A stretch of 49,682 nt of DNA from the IMG/VR virus record IMGVR_UViG_3300015202_000015, positions 1 through 49,682 of that record; one strand, written 5' to 3'. Both the position numbers and the translations under genes were made by a program. Positions 24,642-34,467 of the stretch are shown here, piece after piece (position 1 is the stretch's first letter; each line of letters begins with the position of its first letter). Source of the DNA: a virus. A model generated the notes under the pieces. That model was not told where the DNA came from, made no database searches, and was given only the letters and a program-made list of their open reading frames with translations.

Positions 24642-25154
24642 ATGATAGCCATCGACCTCAGCGGTACCAACGGCCCGTCTCAGCGGTTCCTCAGTGGAAT
24701 AGCGCGCCGGTCTAACGACGCTGCGGCGGCGGCTTCGTACGCGAAACAGAACTACGATCCGGGGTTCAATGCTTCGACACGCGCTGACGCAGTGTCGTTC
24801 GGTAATGACGCAGCTGCAGCTAAGTCAGCGCAAGGGGCGGTCTATGGTTCGATCGCTCAGCGCGATGACCCGAATCGTTACGGCTCGGTAGCTAGCCGGC
24901 AGTTCGGCTCGTTTTTCGGACCGGACGGCGCCGCTAATCCGGACGCTCCGCAAAATCAGCAGCAAGGTATACAGCGCCGCGCCGCGCCGGCGGCGGCGAG
25001 CCAGCCCAGCGGCAGTGTTCCGCAAGGTGGGATTTCTCCAGCCTTTCTGAGCCAGTTGTTTAGCGGGTTCCAGCAGCGCCGCCCCAGCGCCGTCTCCGCG
25101 GACCCGACGACAGCTTTTGAAGACGATAACGAACGAGAAGACGATCATGGCTAG
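24642..25154 (+). CDS. Internal virion protein candidate
   Basis: About 171 residues from ATG 24642; the GTG at 24636 is an alternative and neither has a strong ribosome site. The sequence is low-complexity, rich in Ala, Ser, Gln and Asp, with RRSNDAAAAASYAKQNYDPG near the start and FLSQLFSGFQQRRPSAVSADPTTAFEDDNE at the end. The phrase D(D)PTTAF also appears near the start of the giant protein downstream, which hints at a shared targeting or packaging signal. Likely an ejected or internal head protein; unproven. Confidence 0.5.
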   Translation: MIAIDLSGTNGPSQRFLSGIARRSNDAAAAASYAKQNYDPGFNASTRADAVSFGNDAAAAKSAQGAVYGSIAQRDDPNRYGSVASRQFGSFFGPDGAANPDAPQNQQQGIQRRAAPAAASQPSGSVPQGGISPAFLSQLFSGFQQRRPSAVSADPTTAFEDDNEREDDHG

Positions 25155-26811
25155 TGGAAATCAGGCATTTGACAATGCAAAGCGCGGCCGACTCCCGGTA
25201 GGGCGTAGCTTTAATCCGGGGCTGACAGCGCCGGATGACGGCGCGGGTTACACGTACGGCACGCCTTCCACGAATGTGCTGACGCAGCCCGCTCCTGTAG
25301 GACCAGCGGCGAGTGGAGGCGCAACCGCGAATCCAACACCGGCGCCTTCCGGTGATCCTACGGCGGATAGCGCACCTAATTTTGGGCCGCCTAACCCTAG
25401 CGCAAGCGCGATCATTGCCAACGGAATATCGACAATGGGTAACGCCGTCAAGCAGGCTGTTGCGGCTTCACCACCTGTACCGGTTGCGCAACCAGACGCC
25501 ACTGCGGCTGTTCCGCAGCGCAACACGGTAGGTGCGGCGCTGCCGGACGGCGTGGCACGTTACGGTGATAGTACGGGTGCGCAGATTTATATGGGGAAAG
25601 GCGCCCACGGCGAGCCAGTGTTTTCTGACACGGTACGCGGCGCGCAAAATATCAATCCGCGCACGGGCGCACAGTACACCGGTGACGGTAGTGTTCCCTC
25701 TTCGATCCCGCTCGATCCCGCCGATCATGCGCGCGCTGCTGTGGGCGCGCTGCGCTCCGGCGGAGCGCAGTTGTTCGGGCGCATGCCAACGAACGAACCG
25801 CAGCCAGCGAGCAACGCCGGGCCTGACCAGACTGCACAGACAGATGCGTCGATCGCGCGCTTGCGTGGTGCACCAAACGGCGGCAATGAGTTTGCGCGTA
25901 ATACGGTGGGCATGAACGCCGAACAGGCGCTGTATATGAACCCGGCGCAGCGACAGGACGCGGTGCTGCGTTCGATCGCGGCCAACCAAGATCCGAACCT
26001 CGACGCGGAGACGCGCAGTTCCAATGCCGCGCTTATTCGTCAGCTCGGCGTGCCTGCCGTGCAAGGGAACGGCCAGCCGGGACAACCCGGCCAGTTCGGA
26101 CAACCGGGCCAGCCCGGTGGTCTGACGCAGGCGCAAGCTGTAACTCTCGGGCTGAAAAGCAACGCTGAAGCCAACAAACAGACGAACGTTGACGCCGAGC
26201 GGCGTATTGCGCAAGAGAAGGAAGGCCAAGGTCGCGCGAACGATACTTTCAACAGCTATTACGGTGCGCTGAAGGACAACACGGCGTTGGACGAGCCATC
26301 GCGTCGACGTATCGCTTCGGTGCAGTCGTTGCCGGAGCTGGCCGCGCGAGATCCGAATTACCTGGACTCGGAAGCCGGTCGCGCCGCTGTGGGTAATCTC
26401 TACGACTACGCCAACAAGGCATTACACCCGCGCGGTATCGCGCCGGGCGGTCCCGGCGTCAATAATCTGCATCCGGGCGACCCGGTCGACATCGAGGAAC
26501 AAAATGGTCTCGGCGCATGGCTGCGGGGCTCGAAGTACAGCATGTCTGGCCCTTACGCGCGCCCTGATCCGGCGCACCCCGGCACCATGATCGCTGCGAA
26601 TGCAAATGATCCTGGCGCGAGTCGTAACACTTACCAAGGCAGTAGCTTGTTCGGCCCTAATATTTTAGATGGCCGTCAGAGCAACATTACGCCGGAACTC
26701 GCCACGGTGTTAGGTAAGAATAACGAAAATCTCGGTCGCTACGCGCCGATTTTCCAAGAACTTGCGCGCCGACAAAAACAGCAACGTATCAAGTCTTCTG
26801 GTAGCCAGTAA
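25147..26811 (+). CDS. Internal virion protein, Pro/Gly/Gln-rich
   Basis: A 554-residue protein from ATG 25147, with GAGAAG eight bases upstream and an 8-base overlap with the previous gene. It is largely low-complexity: the first 150 residues are Pro/Ala/Thr-rich; a GQPGQPGQFGQPGQPGG tract sits near residue 320; the C-terminal 200 residues look more ordered and helical. Its stop overlaps the ATG of the giant protein (TAATG). Order and style fit the set of proteins ejected with DNA by short-tailed phages. I cannot name a family. Confidence 0.6.
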   Translation: MASGNQAFDNAKRGRLPVGRSFNPGLTAPDDGAGYTYGTPSTNVLTQPAPVGPAASGGATANPTPAPSGDPTADSAPNFGPPNPSASAIIANGISTMGNAVKQAVAASPPVPVAQPDATAAVPQRNTVGAALPDGVARYGDSTGAQIYMGKGAHGEPVFSDTVRGAQNINPRTGAQYTGDGSVPSSIPLDPADHARAAVGALRSGGAQLFGRMPTNEPQPASNAGPDQTAQTDASIARLRGAPNGGNEFARNTVGMNAEQALYMNPAQRQDAVLRSIAANQDPNLDAETRSSNAALIRQLGVPAVQGNGQPGQPGQFGQPGQPGGLTQAQAVTLGLKSNAEANKQTNVDAERRIAQEKEGQGRANDTFNSYYGALKDNTALDEPSRRRIASVQSLPELAARDPNYLDSEAGRAAVGNLYDYANKALHPRGIAPGGPGVNNLHPGDPVDIEEQNGLGAWLRGSKYSMSGPYARPDPAHPGTMIAANANDPGASRNTYQGSSLFGPNILDGRQSNITPELATVLGKNNENLGRYAPIFQELARRQKQQRIKSSGSQ

Positions 26812-29800
26812 TGGCTATCGGCTCCTCGATGTATGACAGCAACGGCCGGTTCATTGGATCGGCCTCGGACATGTTGGCGTCGTTGCCATCGGCCGCTCGG
26901 CGCCCTTCGGATGATCCGACGACGGCGTTTGCCCCGGCAGACTACAGTGCACCGACGGCCGCACCTACCGATGACTCCACCGTATTTGGGCGCAATCTGC
27001 GCCGCGCGGTGGGCGACATCGGCCCGGAAGTGCGTAGCCTGGCCGGCCTAGGACAATCTGCACTCGGTTTCACCGACGCCGGCCGCGCCAATATCCAGCA
27101 GGGGCAAAGCGACATTCAGCAGAACGCGCTGCGTGACCCGGACCAGACGCTGAACGACACCGTGCGTGACGGTAATTGGGGGGACTACGCCGCGGCAAAA
27201 TTCGGTGCGCTGCTGCCGTCGGCAGCGATGATGCTGCTGCCTGGCGGCGTCACCGGCAAAGTAGCCGGTAAAGTAGCGACGACCGCCGCGCGCAGCGGTA
27301 TTACATCGCTGGCTGAGTCTTCCGCTGCAAAGTATGCCGCCGATCAACTGGCGTCGGGTGCGCTCAAGGTGGCCCCGCAAATCGCTGAGAAGTACGGCGC
27401 CGAGGCGGCGACAAGAGCGGCGTTGAAGAAAACGGCCGAGGAAGCGCTTCCTGACGCGCTCAAAACAGTGCGCTACGCCAACCCCGAGCTGGCTGCGTCA
27501 ACAGATGCCGCAGCAGCACAAGCCGGCGCGTCTGCGCAAGCAGCGGGTAATTACGTCGGTACCGCCGCCGGCGCATTACCCGGTGTGGCCGCGGGCAGTA
27601 ACCAGGACATTCTCGACGCTACTAGCGCGGATGACCAACAGACGCGCGCGATCAAAGGGCTCGTCGGCAGTACGGTCGGCGCTGCGCTGTCAGCCGTTAT
27701 CCCCGGCAAGCTGCTTGAGCGACTCGGTGGCGGTGGGGCAGTGAAAGACGCTGTCAGTGCGACTGCGCAGCGGTTCCTGCCGGCGGTCGCCAAAACCGCC
27801 GTGAAAGAAGGTGCGCTGATGGCCGGTTTGAATACCGTGCAAACGGCTTCAGCACTGGCAACACACAGTTGGATGACTGACCACTTCGACATTCTGCCGC
27901 CGGGCGCGGCGATGCAGTACGCCGATTCGCTCGCTACCGGGCTGATGTTCGGTACGGCGTTCGGGGCGGTCGGCGGTGTGGCAGAGCATGCGCCCCGTGT
28001 GGACTTTGCCGCGCAACGCGCGAAGTTGGCGACGGGCATGCAAGATTCGGTCAACAATTTGCGCGCCGCCGTGAAAAAAGGCATGGGGGAGACAGAATCT
28101 GCTCCTGACACGGGAACCCCCGTGCCAGAGCAAAAACCGGTGGCGGCTGAGCCGGCGGCGGCTGCGCCTACTGCAGAAGGGCTGGCTACGTCCGAAGTCA
28201 ACCCGTCAGACCTGAGCGGGGACGAACGTAGCGCGTTCGACCGATTTACGCAGAACAGACAGGGGCTACAAGACAAGGCTGACCAGGACGTAGAAAGCGC
28301 CAAGCGCTCCGATGACATCGAGGCCAGGTACGCGCAGTTTATGAAATCGGGCGAAGGGGAACTGGGAAACGCCCCGCGCGCGCCAGTCAACCCGGTGCCG
28401 CTCGACTCTCGGCTGCAAAACACCTTGATGTCGTTCGTCCCTCACGACAGCTTGTTGTGGAAGTTTCCCGAGACCGCACAAGCGGTGGCCAAGACCGCGG
28501 AAAAACTGTTCACAGGTACGGACCCGAGCGAGCTCAACCCGAAACATCTGGCTATTCTTAACGAAGCAGTCGGTTCGGCAGAGCTGGAGCGGTGGGCGCA
28601 CGACGGCCCCGCGTTTGGCGAAATGACGGACCTGACAAAAAAGGTCAGCAACGAAACTGCCGATACGACGAAACTGACCGAGCAGGAACAGAACACGCAG
28701 ACAGCGCAGGGGCTGGAGCGCCAGCTCAGCACATTGCCGCCGGGCGCGGAACGCGACAAAGTACAGGCTCAGCTCGCTGATGCTCAGTCGCGTACGTCTG
28801 CGGCGCAGATCGACGCCCACGACGATCCGCGCGCGCCTGCGCCAACAGATTCCGCGGAGTTCTCCCCGAAGCCAGACGAAGGCAAAGCGGTCGGTATCAA
28901 CGACCGCCCGGTCGAGGATCTGCCGACGGCGGCGCTGTCGCAGAAAGTGATCGATGCCACACCGGGCACACCTGAGCATGCGCAAGCGCAAGCGGATCTT
29001 CGCGACAGTCTGATCGGGCACCGTGATACGGACCCGAACCGCCAGTACCGTGAAATGCGTACGGGCGAAGGCAAAAATAACGTCATCGTTGGCAACAACG
29101 ACGCACAAGTACAGAAAACGCTCAAGCGCGGTTTCGAGATCGAGTCCGACCATCCGGGCAAACCGTTGATTGTCGACATTCAGAACCTCGTCAAGAAAAA
29201 GCTCAGTGGCGCCGACGGCGAGCGCATGGCTGGTAATGCCTTTGGCGCGCTGACGGAGACAATGGGCGATCTCCAGCTGGCCGGCGTCAAGGTCAAGCCG
29301 GAAACGATCAAGGCCGGTGTGGAGTACGCGCCGGGGGCAAAACTCACGCCGAACCAGGCGATGCGTTTGCGCATGGAGGCGAACGCAGCGGTCAAGCCGG
29401 CGCACGCCGGCAAAGTGCTCGACGCAACGGTTGGCATAAACACGAAGGCGCGCGGCGATTTACGCACTGCAAACTCAGTCGGCGCAGTTGACCGTGCGCG
29501 CCAAGCTGAAGGTACGGTACGTGAGGTAGCGAACCGTGGGGCGCTCGCGCAGGAAAAACTGAGCGCCGCGCGGCGCAATAGCGATGTGCAGGAAGTGAAG
29601 CCTGTCGGTGAGGCGGACAACCGTATTGACGACGGCCAGCTGCTTACACGCCGGGCGCCGCCAGAGGCGCCTGCGCCGGACTCGCGCGCGCCGGGCGAAG
29701 CAGCGAAAGTAGAACAGGCCGGCGGTATTGCCGATGTGCAGCACGCCGGTCCGTACGACAAGGTACTGACTAAAGCGCGTGAGGATCTGATCGACGCCAA

Positions 29801-32800
29801 GACGCCAGCGGCGCGCGGGGCGATCAAGCACGATACCGGGGTAAAGATCGGCCAGGCCGAGTTGGACAAGCAACTCGTACGCAGCCAGATTTCTGACGCT
29901 CGGTACACGCGCGAAACCGCTGCACTGAAAGACTACAGCACCGGCAAGTCGCGCGACTATTTGCAGCGCGCCGGCAAGGGCGAGTTCGATCATTTCAAGG
30001 TCACTGAGTCGCGCGGTGAGAACGCGGAGCCGAAAGAAAGTGCTGACGCCGTAGCGAAACAGGAGTCGACTCCCGCGACTGGTGCGACCGAGCCGAAGAA
30101 CGCCGCGCGCAAAGCGGTTGATCCTGCTGAGGCCAAACTGGCGAAAGCCGACGCTGAAGCGCGCAGCGATAAACTCGACGAAGACATCAAAGTCGGTTTC
30201 GACGAAGCAGCGAAAGACGAAGGCCCGCACGACGTTCGCAAAGAGACACAGGCGATGAACGCGGTGCTCGATCGCGTAGGGGTGGCGTCGCGCGTGCGCG
30301 TGCACACGCTGCCGGAGAACATGCGCGAAGGGCGCTCCGGGCTGTACCGGCCGGGTAATAATACGATTTATATCAACCCTAACCTGCATGGCGCCAAGCG
30401 CGTGGAAGTGCTGGCGCACGAGCTGGGCCATCACATTCTGCGCAATACCATCGGGGAGCAGCTGGAGCACGCCACACCTGAACTGCGCGACGCCCTGCTG
30501 GCCGATCACGCTGCGTGGGTCGAGTCGCACAACGCCGACAGCAAAGTGTCAGATGTACTGGCGTCGCGCAAACCATACTTCCGCGCCGGGGCGATCGAAG
30601 AGGGCAGCAACGGCATGACCGTGGCTGAGCTGGCCGCGTCCGACAAGAAAAAAATGTCCTACCTGTTCGATCACGAGGAATATCTGGCGGACAACATCGC
30701 CAAGTTCCTCACGCAGAACAAAGAAAGTCAGTCGATCATCGGCAAGTTTTTCAGTAGCATCGCCGACACGCTGCGGTCGGCGTATGACGCGCTATTCAAA
30801 GCTGGCGAGGACAAGTACAAGCCAGCACCCTCTGTGGAAAAATGGATGCAGGGGCTGTTCGATCAGAACGTGCGTGACGCGTCCGGCGCGCTGGGCGAAA
30901 CGCTGCCCAAGGAAACGGCCGATGCCGGTGTCAGCGCCGCGGTGCATATGGCGCACAACGACGGCGGTGCCCCGCCGATGCCGCCGGGGAAAAACGGAAT
31001 CGCTGGCGGTGCTGGCGCTCCACGTGGAACTTCGGTGCTTGAGGAGCCAGGGTTCGCTCCGTACAAAACGTTTGTGGAAAACCATCTGAGTCCTGACGCG
31101 CGCGGCATCGCCGAGCGCGCGCTCTATCGTCGCGTTCTCATGGACAAGATTCGCGAAAGCTACGAGCACGACGTGCCGCTGCAGAAAGCGCTCGAAAACC
31201 CCGAGCACGAAATCGCTGCGCTGATGTACGTCGGCGACAAGATGCTGCAGGACGGCCGCATTACGTTGGGCCCGAAGGCTACCGAAGTCACGCTTGGCAT
31301 CCGCACCAAATTGTTCAAGATGCTTGGTGTGGCCGGTGACAACGATTTCGCGATCAAACTGTTCGAAGACATCCGCAGCGGAGAGATCAAGCGTACGCTC
31401 GACGCCGGCAACAAGTACGACGTGCGCGATCGCGTGGCAGATGCGAAAGGCGACAACGCCACGCGGCAGCGTATTTTCAACGCGGTCAGCCAGGTGAATC
31501 GCGATAGTATCTACCAGCCGTGGCGCCGGCAGTTCTATGGCACTACGAATAACGCGCACCTGTCTTACACCCCAGCACTACGCGCGGCGAACGCGCTGTT
31601 CAAGGTCGGCACCGGTGCTATCAGCGAACACGCCGGGTACGAACAACAGCGCATGCGCGGTATTCAAGGGTTTAATACGCAACTCGGTAAGGCGCTGGGA
31701 GAACTGAAGCCTGTTGATTTGACTGCGGTGAGTCAGCACTTGCGCGAACACACGACACCGACAGACGCAGCACATGCTAACGCCGTGAACGGCGCGTACC
31801 AGCTGACCCGTGATATGTTCGACTACGCGCGTAAAGCTGGTGTTGCCATAAAAAGCCGCGGGCCGAATCATTTTCCAGTAGTCATGGACCCGACCGAAGT
31901 TGTAAAACGTGAAGGCGATTTCCGCGCGCTGGTCGGCAAGCCTGAGTTTGAGGAAGGGATTCGCGCCGTACTCAACGACACGAAGTCGACGCATGCTGAG
32001 CTGATCGACAAGCTCGTCAAGATGGCGTCGAGCACCGCGTCCGAGCATGAAGTCAGCACGGTCAACCCGCTGGCGCCGCCGGACCTGCGCGCACTGAACC
32101 CGCGTGTGTTACAAACGATCTACGACAAGGGCACGCCGGAGGACATCAAGGCGTTCGCCGATTTCCAGCAGAAAGATCTGTCGCAGTCGCTGTTCCCCTA
32201 CATCACTGGGTTGGTCAATCGCGCCGAATTCGCGCGGCGTGCCGGCGACGATGGTAGCCGCTTGCACGCACTGTTCGCGAAAGCCGTAACTCAAGGCGCG
32301 CACGAGAAGGACATTCAGTACACGAAGGACGCGATCGCAGCGTTCACCGGTGCTTACGGTGCCGACGGGAGCCCGTTTGTACGATCGATCTTCGGCGACA
32401 AGGCAGCGAAGTGGGTAACGTCGACGCCGGTGAAGCGATTCACGGACACCGCGCTGGCTTACCAGAACGTGCGTAACCTGTCGTTGTCGCTGCTGTCGGC
32501 ACTGGCGGACCCGATGGGTATCGGCGTGCGGTACGGTGGTATCCGCAGCATGGAGGATTTGTCGCAAGCGTGGAAATCGTTCAGTGGCGGCATGGGCGCG
32601 ATCTTCAAAACCTCGTCGTCGCAAGATCTGCGCGACCAGGCCAGTATTATCGCAATGGCCGGCGACTACATCACCAGCAGCATCCTGTCGAGTGAGTATT
32701 CGCCGAACGCCGCGGGCATCGGTGCCAAGGTCAGCGACTTCATGTTCAAGGCCAATGGGCTGTCGAAGTACGTCGAGGGCACACGGTACATGGCGCTCTC

Positions 32801-33317
32801 GGCGGCGAATGCGTTCCTGCTGAAGCACGCTGCCGGCCGTGACGCCAAGCACTCGGCACGGTATCTACGCGAGCTAAAACTGGAGCCGGGCGATGTGGTG
32901 CCGGGAAAAAACGGTTTCGTCAAAGCGCTCACGCAGGACGATCTGCGCACGGCCACGCCCGAGGAGGCCGCGCGCGATGAGCGCGTCAAGGCGGCGCTCA
33001 ATCAGTTCGTCGACGAGTCGATTCTACGCACCGACGCCGGCCAGTCGCCGCTGTACTTCAACGACCCCGCGTTTCGCCTGGTGACGCAGTACAAGCAGTT
33101 CATGTACGCCTTCGACTCGCAGATATTGGAGCGCATCACGCACGAAGCGCACTACTCAAACTTCGCTCCGATCGTACCGCTGCTGGCTTACGTGCCGGTG
33201 ACGATCGCCGCGGAAATGACACGTGCCGCGATCCAGTACGGTCCCGGCGGGAACCCGGCGCAGCAGGACTTCGGCCCGCTGGACTGGGCCGCGGGCGGGG
33301 CATGCAGATGGGGGTAG
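26811..33317 (+). CDS. Giant polyvalent-type internal virion protein with metallopeptidase motif
   Basis: As read, 2,168 residues; the intact form is probably about 2,223 (see the out-of-frame tail). Residues 1-400 have hydrophobic, Ala/Gly-rich helices that could interact with membrane. A zincin-like segment follows: H1203-E-L-G-H1207, with an ExxxD motif (E1290 to D1294, in HEEYLADN) as likely third ligand. Residues about 1,850-2,160 match the conserved C-terminal domain of large phage polyvalent proteins (LSLSLLSALADPMGIGVR, GLSKYVEGTRYMALSAANAFL, YKQFMYAFDSQILERI, YVPVTIAAEMTRAAI). Such proteins are packaged and ejected to act on cell wall, host proteins or defence. Metallopeptidase activity is predicted from motif only. 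Confidence 0.8.
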   Translation: MAIGSSMYDSNGRFIGSASDMLASLPSAARRPSDDPTTAFAPADYSAPTAAPTDDSTVFGRNLRRAVGDIGPEVRSLAGLGQSALGFTDAGRANIQQGQSDIQQNALRDPDQTLNDTVRDGNWGDYAAAKFGALLPSAAMMLLPGGVTGKVAGKVATTAARSGITSLAESSAAKYAADQLASGALKVAPQIAEKYGAEAATRAALKKTAEEALPDALKTVRYANPELAASTDAAAAQAGASAQAAGNYVGTAAGALPGVAAGSNQDILDATSADDQQTRAIKGLVGSTVGAALSAVIPGKLLERLGGGGAVKDAVSATAQRFLPAVAKTAVKEGALMAGLNTVQTASALATHSWMTDHFDILPPGAAMQYADSLATGLMFGTAFGAVGGVAEHAPRVDFAAQRAKLATGMQDSVNNLRAAVKKGMGETESAPDTGTPVPEQKPVAAEPAAAAPTAEGLATSEVNPSDLSGDERSAFDRFTQNRQGLQDKADQDVESAKRSDDIEARYAQFMKSGEGELGNAPRAPVNPVPLDSRLQNTLMSFVPHDSLLWKFPETAQAVAKTAEKLFTGTDPSELNPKHLAILNEAVGSAELERWAHDGPAFGEMTDLTKKVSNETADTTKLTEQEQNTQTAQGLERQLSTLPPGAERDKVQAQLADAQSRTSAAQIDAHDDPRAPAPTDSAEFSPKPDEGKAVGINDRPVEDLPTAALSQKVIDATPGTPEHAQAQADLRDSLIGHRDTDPNRQYREMRTGEGKNNVIVGNNDAQVQKTLKRGFEIESDHPGKPLIVDIQNLVKKKLSGADGERMAGNAFGALTETMGDLQLAGVKVKPETIKAGVEYAPGAKLTPNQAMRLRMEANAAVKPAHAGKVLDATVGINTKARGDLRTANSVGAVDRARQAEGTVREVANRGALAQEKLSAARRNSDVQEVKPVGEADNRIDDGQLLTRRAPPEAPAPDSRAPGEAAKVEQAGGIADVQHAGPYDKVLTKAREDLIDAKTPAARGAIKHDTGVKIGQAELDKQLVRSQISDARYTRETAALKDYSTGKSRDYLQRAGKGEFDHFKVTESRGENAEPKESADAVAKQESTPATGATEPKNAARKAVDPAEAKLAKADAEARSDKLDEDIKVGFDEAAKDEGPHDVRKETQAMNAVLDRVGVASRVRVHTLPENMREGRSGLYRPGNNTIYINPNLHGAKRVEVLAHELGHHILRNTIGEQLEHATPELRDALLADHAAWVESHNADSKVSDVLASRKPYFRAGAIEEGSNGMTVAELAASDKKKMSYLFDHEEYLADNIAKFLTQNKESQSIIGKFFSSIADTLRSAYDALFKAGEDKYKPAPSVEKWMQGLFDQNVRDASGALGETLPKETADAGVSAAVHMAHNDGGAPPMPPGKNGIAGGAGAPRGTSVLEEPGFAPYKTFVENHLSPDARGIAERALYRRVLMDKIRESYEHDVPLQKALENPEHEIAALMYVGDKMLQDGRITLGPKATEVTLGIRTKLFKMLGVAGDNDFAIKLFEDIRSGEIKRTLDAGNKYDVRDRVADAKGDNATRQRIFNAVSQVNRDSIYQPWRRQFYGTTNNAHLSYTPALRAANALFKVGTGAISEHAGYEQQRMRGIQGFNTQLGKALGELKPVDLTAVSQHLREHTTPTDAAHANAVNGAYQLTRDMFDYARKAGVAIKSRGPNHFPVVMDPTEVVKREGDFRALVGKPEFEEGIRAVLNDTKSTHAELIDKLVKMASSTASEHEVSTVNPLAPPDLRALNPRVLQTIYDKGTPEDIKAFADFQQKDLSQSLFPYITGLVNRAEFARRAGDDGSRLHALFAKAVTQGAHEKDIQYTKDAIAAFTGAYGADGSPFVRSIFGDKAAKWVTSTPVKRFTDTALAYQNVRNLSLSLLSALADPMGIGVRYGGIRSMEDLSQAWKSFSGGMGAIFKTSSSQDLRDQASIIAMAGDYITSSILSSEYSPNAAGIGAKVSDFMFKANGLSKYVEGTRYMALSAANAFLLKHAAGRDAKHSARYLRELKLEPGDVVPGKNGFVKALTQDDLRTATPEEAARDERVKAALNQFVDESILRTDAGQSPLYFNDPAFRLVTQYKQFMYAFDSQILERITHEAHYSNFAPIVPLLAYVPVTIAAEMTRAAIQYGPGGNPAQQDFGPLDWAAGGACRWG

Positions 33318-33481
33318 ACGCGCTCGAAGGGCATAGCTATGGCTCGCTGGGCGGCTTCGATATTGGCCCCACCGGTCAGCAGGCGCTGGAGCTGGCTAAA
33401 ACTGCGTCGGGGCAGTACGATGCGAGTCGCACCGCGGTGGACGCGCTGCCACTATCCAACATCATCAAACATCGACTCTAG
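33300..33481 (+). other. Out-of-frame C-terminal tail of the giant protein
   Basis: In the frame one base back from the giant gene, the sequence from about 33,300 continues as GMQMGVDALEG.., then SLGGFDIGPTGQQALELA and ends LPLSNIIKHRL at a TAG (33479-33481). This conserved-looking end directly follows the usual C-terminal domain of such proteins, so it appears to belong to them. The break falls at GGGCGGGGC (33293-33301): one additional G in the G4 run would join the frames. It may be a sequencing error, a real mutation, or frameshifting; the site does not fit the usual X-XXY-YYZ slippery pattern. Confidence 0.7.
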
Positions 33482-33489
33482 GAGGTCAT

Positions 33490-33933
33490 ATGTACGAGAA
33501 CGACGATCAGACTAAAGCGCAGGCGGAAACCGATACGCGCGCCACGCGTGAGAAGTTGGACGCGATTATGTCGCAGCCTGATTGCGCTATAGTTGCAGAA
33601 GGTCTAGGTTTTGCCGACGGGTATCCTAGCAACTCCTTGCTTTTCGCCGCGGACGCTATTCTAACGACCGCTCCCGACATCCTGGCGCAAGCCAAGGCCG
33701 AGCAAGAAAACCGCGCAAAGTTCTATGACGCGCCGTCCGGTGAGCGTAGTATGGCGAAAACAGTCGCCGCATTTAATGCCATGTACGGTACCGCGCTTAC
33801 GGAAGTGCAAGGGTGGCAGTTCATGGTACTGCTGAAAATGGTACGTGCCTCCCAAGGCAGCGCTCGGACTGATAACCATGTCGACCAGACGTCGTACTCG
33901 GCGCTGGCCGGCGAAGCTGCACTGCATAAATAA
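33490..33933 (+). CDS. Conserved phage protein resembling DUF6378
   Basis: A 147-residue protein with a strong ribosome site (TAGGAGGTCAT before ATG 33490), formed partly from the previous stop codon. The C-terminal half (ERSMAKTVAAFNAMYGTALTEVQGWQFMVLLKMVRA, then YSALAGEAAL) matches a widespread phage family of all-helical proteins related to DUF6378. Its function is not established; some relatives sit near nucleotide-metabolism genes. Here it lies at the end of the late operon. Confidence 0.7.
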   Translation: MYENDDQTKAQAETDTRATREKLDAIMSQPDCAIVAEGLGFADGYPSNSLLFAADAILTTAPDILAQAKAEQENRAKFYDAPSGERSMAKTVAAFNAMYGTALTEVQGWQFMVLLKMVRASQGSARTDNHVDQTSYSALAGEAALHK

Positions 33934-33949
33934 CAGCGTAGGAAGTACC

Positions 33950-34135
33950 ATGAAAGACGACGTCATAAAAAAAACGGGCATGACCGACGGCAAGAGCAAT
34001 AAGCTCGGTATGGGTGGGCGTGCGCAGCAGCTGAAAATGGCAGGTGTACCGTCCGGCGTTATCGGCGCGATTGCCCGCTCCAAAGGCGCCGCGCCTGGTC
34101 AAAGCAACTATCGCGGCGGAATACGTCGGCGATGA
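33950..34135 (+). CDS. Small basic phage protein, 61 residues
   Basis: ATG 33950 has a good ribosome site (TAGGAAG, 6 bases upstream). The product is basic and glycine-rich: a lysine/aspartate start, then GKSNKLGMGGRAQQLKMAGVPSGVIGAIARSKG and an RGGIRRR end. Short proteins of this type are found near structural genes of related phages; the glycine pattern may indicate nucleic-acid or membrane contact. Stop overlaps the next ATG (ATGA). Confidence 0.65.
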   Translation: MKDDVIKKTGMTDGKSNKLGMGGRAQQLKMAGVPSGVIGAIARSKGAAPGQSNYRGGIRRR

Positions 34136-34467
34136 ACGAAGAACTGCGTCTGGAAGAAAAACTGTGTAGGTCGTTCGAGCATATCGAACATCTTTTGCGT
34201 CAACTTGAGGAAAAACTAATGTCTGGATTATCTGATCTGCAAGACCAAATTTCGGCGTTGCAATCCAATGCGACCAACGTCGCCGCGACGCTGACTGCTA
34301 TCGAAGCCAAGCTCGCCACCCTTTCCGCTAATACCATCACGGATGCGGATCTCGAAGCCTTGTCTACGCAAGTGGCTTCGGCGAACACCGTCATTACGTC
34401 TGCCATCGCGACGGCTACGCCTACGCCGACGCCCACTCCGGCCCCTGCACAAGGACCAACGTCATGA
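34132..34467 (+). CDS. Coiled-coil protein with two possible starts
   Basis: From ATG 34132 (ATGA overlap) the product is 111 residues; from ATG 34219, which has the better ribosome site (GAGG, 8 bases upstream), it is 82 residues. The first 30 residues are a charged amphipathic helix (EKLCRSFEHIEHLLRQLEEK), and the rest is a heptad-patterned coil ending in a TPTPTPTPAPA tail. It may be made in two forms. Probably an oligomeric structural or accessory protein; no family recognised. Confidence 0.6.
   Translation: MNEELRLEEKLCRSFEHIEHLLRQLEEKLMSGLSDLQDQISALQSNATNVAATLTAIEAKLATLSANTITDADLEALSTQVASANTVITSAIATATPTPTPTPAPAQGPTS

Noticed and set aside
28266-30530. Two long antisense frames (about 350-380 codons) opposite the giant virion gene
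   Set aside because: They are arginine-rich shadows produced by GC-rich codons of the sense gene, with no start signals, and would contradict the dense late operon.
33291-33317. Programmed -1 ribosomal frameshift
   Set aside because: The site lacks a good X-XXY-YYZ heptamer and I see no clear downstream stimulatory structure; a base missing from the G-run explains it more simply.
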